Below are positions 52,336-60,627 of a stretch of 64,000 nt of DNA, piece after piece. Under the pieces are notes generated by a model, which ran no database searches, had not been told where the DNA came from, and saw nothing but the letters and a program-made list of their open reading frames with translations. Every line of letters starts with the position of its first letter. Position 1 is the stretch's first letter. The stretch lies in contig JAEYVY010000016.1 of assembly GCA_023429375.1 (NCBI GenBank), positions 62,001-126,000 of the forward strand. The letters run 5' to 3'. A program made the position numbers and the translations under genes. Source of the stretch: Bacteroidota bacterium. GTDB taxonomy: Bacteria; Bacteroidota; Bacteroidia; Bacteroidales; Tannerellaceae.

Positions 52336-52370
52336 AATACTAACAAATTTATACTAACTAATAATTAAGC

Positions 52371-54527
52371 TCAATCTTCATCTTGCGATGCTTCATATTC
52401 TTTCAACAACTTATCTTGAACGTCTGTTGGAACGAGTTCATAATTAGAGAATTTCATGGTGAACGAAGCACGTCCTCCGGAAATTGAACTAAGCGAAGTC
52501 GAATAAGTAGACATTTCCTTCAAAGGAACTTTTGCAGATAGCTTTTCGTATCCTTTTTCGCTGCTCATTCCCATAATAATAGCGCGACGGCCTTGCAAAT
52601 CACTCATTACGTCTCCAAGGAAATCTGCCGGTACTGAAACCTCAACATCATATACTGGTTCCAGAATCTTTGGTCCTGCTTCTTTAAAGGCTGAGCTGAA
52701 AGCATTACGTCCGGCAAGCATAAAGGAGATTTCATTACTATCTACCGGGTGCATTTTTCCATCGTAAACCAACACACGTACATCACGAGCATATGATCCA
52801 GTCAGTGGTCCTTGTTCCATTCTTGACATGATACCTTTCAAGATAGCCGGCAAGAAACGAGCATCAATAGCACCTCCTACAATACAGTTTACAAATACTA
52901 GTTTTCCGCCCCAGTCTAAGTCAACAACTTGCGTATCACGTACGTTCATTTTAAATTCTTGCCCACCGAAACGATAAGTATCCGGAGCTGGCATACCTTC
53001 ATAGTACGGTTCAATAATCAAATGAACCTCACCGAATTGTCCGGCACCACCCGACTGCTTTTTGTGACGATAATCGGCACGGGCAGATTTAGTAATCGTT
53101 TCACGATAAGGGATACGCGGTTCAATGAATTCAACAGGTAATTTATCATTATTCTCAATACGCCATTTAAGGGTTCTCAAGTGGAATTCGCCTTGTCCTG
53201 AAACAATTGTCTGCTTCAATTCCTTAGACTGCTCCACAATCCATGTTGGATCTTCCTGACGCATACGAGTTAATATTTCACTTAGTTTTTCTGAATCAGC
53301 TTCGTTTACAGGTTTAATAGCACGACGATATTTCGGATTCGGATATTTCACGAAATCAAATCGATAATCAACTCCTTTTCCGTTCAAAGTATTACCTAAA
53401 CGAACATCTTTCAATTTCACAGTGGCACCTATATCTCCGGCTACCATTTCAGAGACCTGCGTTCTAGCTTGGCCTGCAGGAACGAACAGCTGTGCGATAC
53501 GTTCTTTTGATCCTCTATCCGAGTTCAACAAGTCGTCGCCTTCTTTTACTTTTCCGGACAATACTTTAAAATAAGAAACCTGTCCGATATGTGGTTCTAC
53601 CATTGTTTTGAAAACAAACAAACTGGTAGGTTGATTTACATCTGGTGTAACTTCAACACCTTCGGTTGTAACCAATCTCGGCATCTTGTCTGTACATGGA
53701 ACTACATTTCCAAGGAATTCCAGCGTACGTCTAACACACATATCACGAGCAGCAGAAACACAGAATACAGGAAACATACCACGCGTAACCAATCCGGCAC
53801 GGATTCCGGCACGCATATCATCTTCATTCAATGTACCTTCTTCGAAGAATTTTTCCATCAGCATATCATCATTTTCTGCTGCGGCTTCCACTAATATCTT
53901 ATGTAACTCCATCGCTTTATCAGCCTCCTCTTCGGGAATTTCAAGTACTTCCGGTACTCCTCCCTCAGGTTTCCAGCGATACATCTTCATTTTTAAAACA
54001 TCCACAACCGCATTGAAATCGGCACCCAGATTGACTGGATATTGAACGGCAACAACCTTGTCACCATAACGTTCCTTCAACTGAGCCAACGTGCTGTCAT
54101 AGTCTGCCTTATCATTATCTAGCTGATTCACGACGAAAATCACCGGCTTATGAAATTTCTCTGTGTAACGGAACTGGTTGATTGTACCTACTTCCACTCC
54201 ATATTGAGCATTTAACACCATCAGAGCAGTATCCGTAACATTCAAGGCAGAAACGGCTCCTCCGACAAAATCATCAGAACCCGGACAGTCGATAAAATTC
54301 AACTTCCGGCCTTGCCATTCGACACTGAAAACGGTTGAGAAAACTGAGTATCCGTACTCCTTCTCAACCGGGAAATAATCGCTCACAGTATTTCCAGCCT
54401 CGACTGTTCCGCGACGTTTTATAACTCCACCCTCGTAAAGCATTGCTTCAGCGAGAGTGGTTTTCCCAGAGCCAGAACTTCCCAAAATAGAGATGTTCTT
54501 AATTTCATCGGTTTGATAAACTTTCAT
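52371..54527 (-). CDS. fusA2: EF-G paralogue (EF-G2) with altered GTPase motifs
   Basis: The 718-residue protein has the full five-domain layout of EF-G, including domain IV (QSGGAGQFGEVHLIIEPYY). The switch II motif reads DCPGSDDF (residues 80-87), with Ser84 where EF-G has the catalytic His. Switch I reads EKEYGYS for ERGIT, and the guanine motif is NQLD (134-137). G1 (GSSGSGKTT) is kept. Bacteroides EF-G2 has been reported to lack GTPase activity and to support translation and gut colonisation when nutrients are scarce, and this looks like its ortholog. I chose the ATG at 54527 (MKVYQTDEIKNISILGSSGS); the open frame extends to 54659 without conserved sequence. Confidence 0.93.
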   Translation of the reverse strand: MKVYQTDEIKNISILGSSGSGKTTLAEAMLYEGGVIKRRGTVEAGNTVSDYFPVEKEYGYSVFSTVFSVEWQGRKLNFIDCPGSDDFVGGAVSALNVTDTALMVLNAQYGVEVGTINQFRYTEKFHKPVIFVVNQLDNDKADYDSTLAQLKERYGDKVVAVQYPVNLGADFNAVVDVLKMKMYRWKPEGGVPEVLEIPEEEADKAMELHKILVEAAAENDDMLMEKFFEEGTLNEDDMRAGIRAGLVTRGMFPVFCVSAARDMCVRRTLEFLGNVVPCTDKMPRLVTTEGVEVTPDVNQPTSLFVFKTMVEPHIGQVSYFKVLSGKVKEGDDLLNSDRGSKERIAQLFVPAGQARTQVSEMVAGDIGATVKLKDVRLGNTLNGKGVDYRFDFVKYPNPKYRRAIKPVNEADSEKLSEILTRMRQEDPTWIVEQSKELKQTIVSGQGEFHLRTLKWRIENNDKLPVEFIEPRIPYRETITKSARADYRHKKQSGGAGQFGEVHLIIEPYYEGMPAPDTYRFGGQEFKMNVRDTQVVDLDWGGKLVFVNCIVGGAIDARFLPAILKGIMSRMEQGPLTGSYARDVRVLVYDGKMHPVDSNEISFMLAGRNAFSSAFKEAGPKILEPVYDVEVSVPADFLGDVMSDLQGRRAIIMGMSSEKGYEKLSAKVPLKEMSTYSTSLSSISGGRASFTMKFSNYELVPTDVQDKLLKEYEASQDED

Positions 54528-54745
54528 GATATCAGATATTAAATTTATGTTTAACAAAAGAATACACTCATTTTCGAAAGGCTGCAAATTATAGATTGTA
54601 AGGGAGAAATACAATTTAAGACCTCTGTTTGAAAACATAATTATGCAACACGGATACATCGTGATTATACCCCCATATTCAACTGTCTTTCATCTCTTTA
54701 AACCGCTAAACATAAAAATATGCGCACGCATAGCCTTACGTGTTG

Positions 54746-54753
54746 TATCTTTG
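54746..54753 (+). promoter_or_regulatory. -7 box of the hemW promoter
   Basis: TATCTTTG lies 14 bases before the chosen hemW ATG, giving a very short leader. It lies downstream of the alternative start at 54720, which would therefore not be transcribed from this promoter. No -33 TTG was found. Confidence 0.55.
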
Positions 54754-54767
54754 CAGAAAAATATCCT

Positions 54768-55895
54768 ATGGCAGGACTTTATATACACGTTCCATTTTGT
54801 GCGAAAAGATGCATCTACTGTGACTTCTTCACAAGCACCAATCAGAAGAACAAGGAAGCTTTTGTAGAAGCAATCTGCAAAGAACTGATAATCAGAAAGG
54901 AATACCTGCAAGGCGAACCGCTAAAAACTATCTATTTCGGAGGCGGAACGCCCTCACAACTTTCTGCTTTTGACTTCGAACGGATCTTCGAGAGTATACA
55001 TACAAATTACGACACAAGCCTCTGTGAAGAAGTCACGCTCGAAGCCAATCCGGATGACATGACCGACGAATACGTCAAGTCACTCCGCCACTTGCCGTTC
55101 AATAGGGTAAGCATGGGTGTACAGAGTTTTCAGCCAAAAGACTTGATCTTTCTAAACAGGCGACACGACCGGCAACAAGCTATCGATGCGGTAGCTACCT
55201 GCAAAACAAATGGAATTACGAATATCAGCATAGACCTGATCTACGGCTTACCCGGTCAGACGCATGATGAGTGGTTATTAAACCTGAAAGAAGCAATCGC
55301 TTTGGGGGTACCACATATCTCAGCCTATCATCTTATCTACGAAGAAGGAACGAAACTGACCAAATTGAAATCTGCAGGTAAAGTAGCTCCTGTGAACGAA
55401 GAATTAAGCGAAGAATTCTTTTCTACTTTGATAGACGAACTAAGTCAAGCCGGCTATCTGCATTATGAAATATCCAATTTTGCTCTTCCCGGATTATTTT
55501 CAAAACATAACAGTTCGTATTGGAACGAAACACCCTATCTTGGCATAGGACCTTCGGCTCATTCCTTTGATGGAGACAGCAGACAGTGGAACATCGCGAA
55601 TATGACCTATTATTTGGCCGGCATTACAGCAGGAACCCCGAAAATAGAGAAAGAAGAATTAGACGAGAACACAAAATACAATGAATATATCATCACCGGA
55701 TTAAGAACGATGTGGGGTATATCTTTGAAATGGATCGAAGAACGATATGGCAAAGAAAAATGTGATTTTTGTCTGAAACAGGCCTCATCCTATATAAAAA
55801 ATGGTCTTCTCGAATGCGATAAGGACAAAATGAAATTGACCAGAAAAGGAGTCTTTATTTCAGATCGCATAATGAGTGATATCCTTTGGGTATGA
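54768..55895 (+). CDS. hemW: Radical SAM heme chaperone HemW
   Basis: HemW is a radical SAM protein that binds and delivers heme; it used to be annotated as a coproporphyrinogen oxidase. The 375-residue product has the cluster motif CAKRCIYC in HVPFCAKRCIYCDFF (the HemW CX3CX2C form), YFGGGTPSQL, and the C-terminal HemW domain (YLGIGPSAHSFDG, NEYIITGLRTMWGISLKWIE). An upstream start at 54720 lies before the promoter box. The start MAGLYIHVPFC fits the family. Confidence 0.95.
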   Translation: MAGLYIHVPFCAKRCIYCDFFTSTNQKNKEAFVEAICKELIIRKEYLQGEPLKTIYFGGGTPSQLSAFDFERIFESIHTNYDTSLCEEVTLEANPDDMTDEYVKSLRHLPFNRVSMGVQSFQPKDLIFLNRRHDRQQAIDAVATCKTNGITNISIDLIYGLPGQTHDEWLLNLKEAIALGVPHISAYHLIYEEGTKLTKLKSAGKVAPVNEELSEEFFSTLIDELSQAGYLHYEISNFALPGLFSKHNSSYWNETPYLGIGPSAHSFDGDSRQWNIANMTYYLAGITAGTPKIEKEELDENTKYNEYIITGLRTMWGISLKWIEERYGKEKCDFCLKQASSYIKNGLLECDKDKMKLTRKGVFISDRIMSDILWV

Positions 55896-55984
55896 ACAAA
55901 ATAAGCAGGGTATCATTTAGATATAATTCTACGTTTTTTAAAAACATTTAAGGTTATTATTCGTCTTATTTTCATAAAAAATGC

Positions 55985-56013
55985 TTGTGATATTAAACTA
56001 TTGTTTATATTTG
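55985..56013 (+). promoter_or_regulatory. Promoter of the zeta kinase gene pair
   Basis: TTG (55985-55987) and, after 18 bases, TATATTTG (56006-56013) match the Bacteroidetes promoter. It lies inside the longest possible reading frame of the kinase, so transcription would start near 56020 and translation must begin downstream of the ATG at 55981. Confidence 0.6.
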
Positions 56014-56034
56014 CCGAGTGTAAACAGTGTGAAG

Positions 56035-56610
56035 GTGCCTTATTTATATATCATATCGGGATGCAATGGTGCAGGAAAAACTACTGCTTCTTATACAATT
56101 TTGCCAGAAATGCTTAAATGTAAGGAGTTTGTTAATTCTGACGAAATAGCCAAGGGGCTTTCTCCTTTTAATTCTGATAGCATTGCAGTAGCGGTTGAAG
56201 CAGGGCGTATAATGTACAAACGAATAAAAGAACTTATCGCAGCTCAAGAAACTTTCGCATTGGAGACAACGTTGGCAACTCGCTCGGTCGTAAAACTGAT
56301 GCAAGAGGCCCAAAAGGAAGGTTACTATGTTACATTGCTTTATTTTTGGCTCAATACGCCGGATTTGGCTGTTGAACGGGTAAAGATGAGAGTAGCAGCC
56401 GGAGGGCACAACATTGAGGAGAGCACGATCAGAAGACGTTACGAAGCAGGAATTCATAATTTATTTGAACTTTATTTACCTGTAAGTGACTATTGGATGA
56501 TAACAGACAACTCAATGACACCAATGGAAATAATAGCTAAAGGATTTAAAGATAATAAGAAAGAAATTTTTAATCCAATTGTTTTTAAAAAACTTGCGAA
56601 TCATGAATGA
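56035..56610 (+). CDS. Zeta-toxin-like P-loop kinase
   Basis: The protein has a P-loop (SGCNGAGKTT), then VNSDEIAKGLSPF, TFALETTLATRSVVKLMQEA and a helix with RRYEAGIHNLFE. This is the layout of the zeta toxin/UDP-N-acetylglucosamine kinase family. True zeta toxins phosphorylate cell-wall precursors and poison growth; many chromosomal relatives have other roles. The frame is open from an ATG at 55981, but the promoter box lies within that part. GTG codons at 56029 and 56035 are better starts; the latter gives (M)PYLYIISGCNGAGKT. A 56-residue gene overlaps the end by eight bases. The start choice is inferred. Confidence 0.85.
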   Translation: MPYLYIISGCNGAGKTTASYTILPEMLKCKEFVNSDEIAKGLSPFNSDSIAVAVEAGRIMYKRIKELIAAQETFALETTLATRSVVKLMQEAQKEGYYVTLLYFWLNTPDLAVERVKMRVAAGGHNIEESTIRRRYEAGIHNLFELYLPVSDYWMITDNSMTPMEIIAKGFKDNKKEIFNPIVFKKLANHE

Positions 56611-56773
56611 ACAAGAGGTTAGAGAATTTGATGAGAATATTCTGAAAGGTGCTAATATCGCTTTCCAACGCTTAGTTACAGAAAAGAAGAAAGTGAATGG
56701 TGAATTGGTTTTTTCACGTAATGGTAAAATATTCCGTGTTAAAGCTTCAGACTTAGACAAATTCACGTTTTGA
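56603..56773 (+). CDS. Small protein paired with the zeta kinase, possible antitoxin
   Basis: The 56-residue product is helical and charged in its first half (MNEQEVREFDENILKGANIA, then FQRLVTEKKK) and ends in a strand-like part (GELVFSRNGKIFRVKASDLD). It overlaps the kinase gene by eight bases, so translation is probably coupled. It does not resemble the classical epsilon antitoxin in sequence, as far as I can judge, and the order (kinase first) is the reverse of epsilon-zeta. A strong terminator follows. Confidence 0.75.
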   Translation: MNEQEVREFDENILKGANIAFQRLVTEKKKVNGELVFSRNGKIFRVKASDLDKFTF

Positions 56774-56794
56774 ATTTAATTTGAACTGACAATA

Positions 56795-56827
56795 AAAAAG
56801 CGGGTAAATTTGAATTACCCGCTTTTT
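56795..56827. terminator. Bidirectional terminator between the kinase pair and S46 peptidase
   Basis: AAAAAGCGGGTAA (56795-56807) and TTACCCGCTTTTT (56815-56827) form a perfect 13-bp stem with a seven-base loop. It lies 21 bases after the small gene and 19 bases after the minus-strand peptidase stop. Confidence 0.92.
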
Positions 56828-56846
56828 CCGTTTATAATGATTTCAA

Positions 56847-59006
56847 TTACTCTTTAATCGTCATCTCATCCAGCAAATAGCCCGCTCCGGCATACTTATC
56901 TATAATAAACAAGACGTAACGTATATCTACAATAATGCTTCTCTGATAATCCGGGAGGTACTGAATATCTCCTCCTACACCTTCCCAATTTCGGTCAAAA
57001 TTAATTCCTACCAAATCTCCTTCTGCATTCATAACCGGACTACCAGAATTTCCTCCTGTTGAATGGGTCGATGCACTAAATGCAACAGGCATCTTTCCAT
57101 TTGGCAAACCATATTTTCCGAAATCTTTTGCATTATATAGGGTTTTCAGCTTATCAGGAACAACAAATTCCCAGTTGCTTGGATCTTCTTTTTCCATTAC
57201 CCCATCCAAGGTTGTCTGACAACGATAGTAAACCGCATCACTTGGTGAATAACCCTTTACCTGACCATAGGTTAATCGCAAAGTAAAGTTTGCATCAGGG
57301 AAATTAGCTTGATTACCATACATTTCTAGAAGCCCCTTCACATAGGCGCGGTGCGCAAGTGCATAACCTTCATCGAAGTCGGCAAGGGCACGGGTCAAGG
57401 CTGCTTTTTCCTCCTGCACAGCCAAAGCGAACTGTATCATGGGATCATTATCCAACGCTTTCACCGAAGGAGAAGCGATAAACTTACTCAAGTTCTTTTG
57501 GTTACCAAAAATAGACTTGGCAAACATATCTTCTACAAACCGACCTACATCACCTTTAAATTTCTTATCAATCACAGCAAAATAAGCAGGCTGTGAAGCA
57601 GGCGGTAATTGCTTCCGGTATTCTGTTAACATGATTTTTGCAATCTTTTTATCGACTTCCGGAGAATAGTCCTTGTCGTGAAAACGCATAAAAGCCATTT
57701 CAAGCAAATGAAGATTCTTCCGCTGTGCTTCCTTATCAGTCGAACGCAAGGCCTCTTTTAACAAGGTGAAATCTGACGGAACCCGAGAGAATTCTATACC
57801 ACGCAAAATGGCCTCATCGAGCAACCAATTACGAAGTCTCAACCCTTTTCTGTCGTAAACAATCTGCTCCAGACTAAGCAACGCCTCTTCATAATCGGAC
57901 TGACAATTCTTCTTAGCCCATGCAATCAATTTGTCTTGTTCGGCTTTTTTTACTTCTTCCAGATTATGTTTATTGATTGCCCAATTGCTTCCTATCGCAT
58001 TCTTGTATGCATTCGTTGAACTTGCATATTTACTTGAATATTGGATACGGACAGCAGGATCTTTCAACATCTCCTCGAGCATGGCATCTTGACGTAATTC
58101 ACGGATTCTTATACGTATCGTGTTGTCAATATCTCGGCGTTCTGCAACTTCCCATGACGTGTAGTATTTATTGGTACGCCCCGGAAAGCCCATCATCATC
58201 GCATAATCGTTCTCTTGAATTCCTTTTAATGAGATATTCAACCAGCGTTTCGGGCGCAAAGGCACATTCTGTTCTGAATATTCTGCCGGATTGCCATTGG
58301 CATCAGCGTATACACGAAATACAGAGAAATCGCCTGTATGACGAGGCCACATCCAGTTGTCCGTATCTGCTCCGAACTTACCAATCGATGAAGGGGGTGC
58401 ACCTACAAGGCGAACGTCTGAATAGGTTTTCATCGTAAACATGTAATAAACATTCCCTCCATAAAAAGCCTTTATCTCAACAGATACGCCCGGGTTATTT
58501 TGAAGAAAGTCTTCACCAACACGTGCTTTAGCTAATCCATTCAAATATTTAGGTGAAAGAAAATTCATACTATGGGGATCCTCATCCTTCTTCAACTCTT
58601 CCTTTACATAGGCTGTCACATCCTCGATCTTATCGATAAATGTCACCGTCAAACCCGGATTTGGCAGTTCCTGTTCGCGTGTCATAGCCCAGAAACCATT
58701 TGTCAGATAATCATTCTCCAACGTGCTATGCATCTGAATCTGACTGTATCCACAGTGATGGTTGGTCAGAAGCAATCCTTCGGAAGAAACCATTTCGCCG
58801 GTACATCCTCCTCCAAAAATAACCACAGCGTCTTTAATGGAAGAAGAGTCGGGGTTGAAGATATCGTAATCTTGCAATTTCAACCCTAAAGCCTGCATTT
58901 CTGCAAACTTCTGTTGTTTTAAGAGCGGTAACAGCCACATCCCTTCGTCGGCTTTCATCGGAATGCTGAGGACTGCCGCTAATAGCACTAGTAATCCTTT
59001 TTTCAT
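56847..59006 (-). CDS. S46 family dipeptidyl-peptidase (DPP7/DPP11 type)
   Basis: S46 enzymes remove dipeptides from peptides in the periplasm and feed amino-acid metabolism. The 719-residue product has a signal peptide (KKGLLVLLAAVLSIPMKA), the conserved start DEGMWLL, the catalytic His in LLTNHHCGYSQI (His83 or His84), and the catalytic Ser654 in THSTGGNSGSPVMN. The helical insert covers roughly residues 280-560. Whether it prefers acidic (DPP11) or hydrophobic (DPP7) residues cannot be settled by eye. It is the last gene of the DUF2027-CYTH-S46 operon. Confidence 0.95.
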   Translation of the reverse strand: MKKGLLVLLAAVLSIPMKADEGMWLLPLLKQQKFAEMQALGLKLQDYDIFNPDSSSIKDAVVIFGGGCTGEMVSSEGLLLTNHHCGYSQIQMHSTLENDYLTNGFWAMTREQELPNPGLTVTFIDKIEDVTAYVKEELKKDEDPHSMNFLSPKYLNGLAKARVGEDFLQNNPGVSVEIKAFYGGNVYYMFTMKTYSDVRLVGAPPSSIGKFGADTDNWMWPRHTGDFSVFRVYADANGNPAEYSEQNVPLRPKRWLNISLKGIQENDYAMMMGFPGRTNKYYTSWEVAERRDIDNTIRIRIRELRQDAMLEEMLKDPAVRIQYSSKYASSTNAYKNAIGSNWAINKHNLEEVKKAEQDKLIAWAKKNCQSDYEEALLSLEQIVYDRKGLRLRNWLLDEAILRGIEFSRVPSDFTLLKEALRSTDKEAQRKNLHLLEMAFMRFHDKDYSPEVDKKIAKIMLTEYRKQLPPASQPAYFAVIDKKFKGDVGRFVEDMFAKSIFGNQKNLSKFIASPSVKALDNDPMIQFALAVQEEKAALTRALADFDEGYALAHRAYVKGLLEMYGNQANFPDANFTLRLTYGQVKGYSPSDAVYYRCQTTLDGVMEKEDPSNWEFVVPDKLKTLYNAKDFGKYGLPNGKMPVAFSASTHSTGGNSGSPVMNAEGDLVGINFDRNWEGVGGDIQYLPDYQRSIIVDIRYVLFIIDKYAGAGYLLDEMTIKE

Positions 59007-59015
59007 ATGTATGTA

Positions 59016-59507
59016 TTATTTATTTCGTTTTTCTTCCGGAAGCCAATTAGCATACGGATATTGTGACAACATGGAATTATAATAAAGTTTATCACCAGTT
59101 ACTTCATCCCCTACCCAGGCTGGCAGTTCAAAGGCTTCATCTTCGCCGGTTAATTCTATTTCTGCGAGAATTAAGCCTTCATTACATCCATGAAACACAT
59201 CAACCTCCCAAACATGTCCTTGGTAGGGCACTAAATGTCTTACCTTTTCAATCACGCCTGATTCACATAAGGACAGTAAGGCTTCTGCATCTGAAACAGG
59301 TATTTCATACTCAAACTCGCTTCGCGCAATACTATCGTTTTTGGCTTTATCTTTGATTGTCAGAAAAGCTTTCCCCTCTCTGATGCGTATTCGTATGGTC
59401 TTGTCCGGTGCTGTGCACAAGTATCCTTGCACAATACGGTCTGCACGTTCTACGCCTTCCGAGAAGTCGCCCTTCACTAAAAATTTGCGTTCAATCTCTA
59501 CTCCCAT
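59016..59507 (-). CDS. CYTH domain protein (triphosphate tunnel metalloenzyme)
   Basis: The 163-residue protein carries the ExExK signature at its start (VEIERKFLV) and the tunnel residues in TIRIRIREGKAFLTIKDKAK and EVDVFHGCNEGLILAEIELT. Bacterial proteins of this kind often hydrolyse inorganic triphosphate. It starts 1 base after the Smr-domain gene and ends 9 bases before the peptidase gene. Confidence 0.93.
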   Translation of the reverse strand: MGVEIERKFLVKGDFSEGVERADRIVQGYLCTAPDKTIRIRIREGKAFLTIKDKAKNDSIARSEFEYEIPVSDAEALLSLCESGVIEKVRHLVPYQGHVWEVDVFHGCNEGLILAEIELTGEDEAFELPAWVGDEVTGDKLYYNSMLSQYPYANWLPEEKRNK

Positions 59508-59508
59508 A

Positions 59509-60564
59509 TTATTTTATGGTTACCATAGTAGCCCCAAAACCATATTCTCTGAAAGAGGCGTCCTGATAATAATAGGATTTGTATTTGGTCTTCAGTTCTT
59601 TTTCTATGGCATTGCGTAATACGCCATCTCCTTTTCCATGAATGAATACGATTTTTTGCCCTTTCTTACCGGCATATTGCTTTAGCACTTCATGAAATTT
59701 TTCTAATTGATAGGTCAGCATATCTGCATTACTCAAGCCACTCGTATTATCCAATAGCTCATTGATATGCAAATCTACTTCAATGACAGCCAATGCTTCT
59801 GCAGGCTTCTTTACAACCGGCTTAGGAGCACGTCGATCTTCTTTCGCCTTTTGCATCATGGCTTCCTGCAAATCGGTAGCTGACACAAGCAATTCCTTTT
59901 CTGGTACATCTTCCCTTACGACAGGGAGAATCAAGGCATCTTCTTCAAAGAAGTCATTCTCCATAAAGCAATGCATCTTATAGAACTTAACCGTATCCGG
60001 ACGAAGTTCTACTGAAATTGCATTCTTCAGTGCATAAGGTTTATTTTTCTTGAAGGCGATAAACTGAACACAAACACGTTCCAACTTATTCAGTTCAGAC
60101 TTATCGAATTCTTCCATGAAGATTTTCATATTAGGCTCGACAAGACCCGTATAGCGGCTTATCCAACTATTATTCTCTCTATACATATAATTTATAAATA
60201 GATAATAGTTGCTACTATTAATGAAATAAGCCTCATATCCTGTCTGTTGAAATGCCTTCGGATCGATAGGCAAATAGGCAAGGTATATATTCAGACGTTC
60301 ACCCTCTTTCGTTTCTTCAACCTCTACTTCTTCAGAAACCGATTGAACTGGTTTTATTTCCGGAGCAGATGGAGCTTGAGGCTTGTTGATACTACGCACC
60401 TGTGGACCTGACTCTGATATCACCACACATTCCTGAATAAATGCGGGTATTTCAAAACCATCTTCATCTTCAACCAAAACTTTATTCTTTCCAGAAAAAC
60501 CTACTACGACGCCGCCTCCTACACTATTCAGAAAGCGAACCTTATCTCCTACTTTTATCCCCAT
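59509..60564 (-). CDS. DUF2027 protein with C-terminal Smr domain
   Basis: The 351-residue product begins with a small beta domain (GIKVGDKVRFLNSVGGGVVV) and an acidic, Pro-rich linker. A DUF2027-like beta-sandwich comes next, and a C-terminal Smr domain ends it, with VDLHINELL and VFIHGKGDGVLRNAIEKELK, the HGKG nucleic-acid-binding motif. Smr domains of MutS2 nick DNA or cleave stalled mRNA, but this protein has no MutS part. I use the ATG at 60564; the frame stays open to 60654, which would overlap the divergent queA-like gene and its promoter. Confidence 0.92.
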   Translation of the reverse strand: MGIKVGDKVRFLNSVGGGVVVGFSGKNKVLVEDEDGFEIPAFIQECVVISESGPQVRSINKPQAPSAPEIKPVQSVSEEVEVEETKEGERLNIYLAYLPIDPKAFQQTGYEAYFINSSNYYLFINYMYRENNSWISRYTGLVEPNMKIFMEEFDKSELNKLERVCVQFIAFKKNKPYALKNAISVELRPDTVKFYKMHCFMENDFFEEDALILPVVREDVPEKELLVSATDLQEAMMQKAKEDRRAPKPVVKKPAEALAVIEVDLHINELLDNTSGLSNADMLTYQLEKFHEVLKQYAGKKGQKIVFIHGKGDGVLRNAIEKELKTKYKSYYYQDASFREYGFGATMVTIK

Positions 60565-60581
60565 ATCGTCACTGAGTATGA

Positions 60582-60611
60582 TTGTTATACGGACAAAGTT
60601 CATTAATTTTG
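60582..60611 (+). promoter_or_regulatory. Promoter of the second queA-like gene
   Basis: TTG (60582-60584), 19 bases, then TAATTTTG (60604-60611) is a consensus promoter. The start near 60618 leaves only about ten bases before the ATG, so there is no room for a preQ1 riboswitch. Confidence 0.75.
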
Positions 60612-60627
60612 CGCATATATTAAAAAA

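Noticed and set aside
52140..52337. Plus-strand open frame of 65 codons starting MANQFIYCVYRK
   Set aside because: It runs through the terminator of the convergent gene, has no coding character or recognisable family, and its start lies inside an inverted repeat.
54528..54659. Upstream extension of the EF-G2 reading frame
   Set aside because: It adds 44 unconserved residues; the ATG at 54527 directly precedes the conserved G domain.
55981..56034. ATG at 55981 as start of the zeta-type kinase
   Set aside because: A consensus promoter lies within this stretch, and the added residues look like translated promoter sequence and not part of the P-loop domain.
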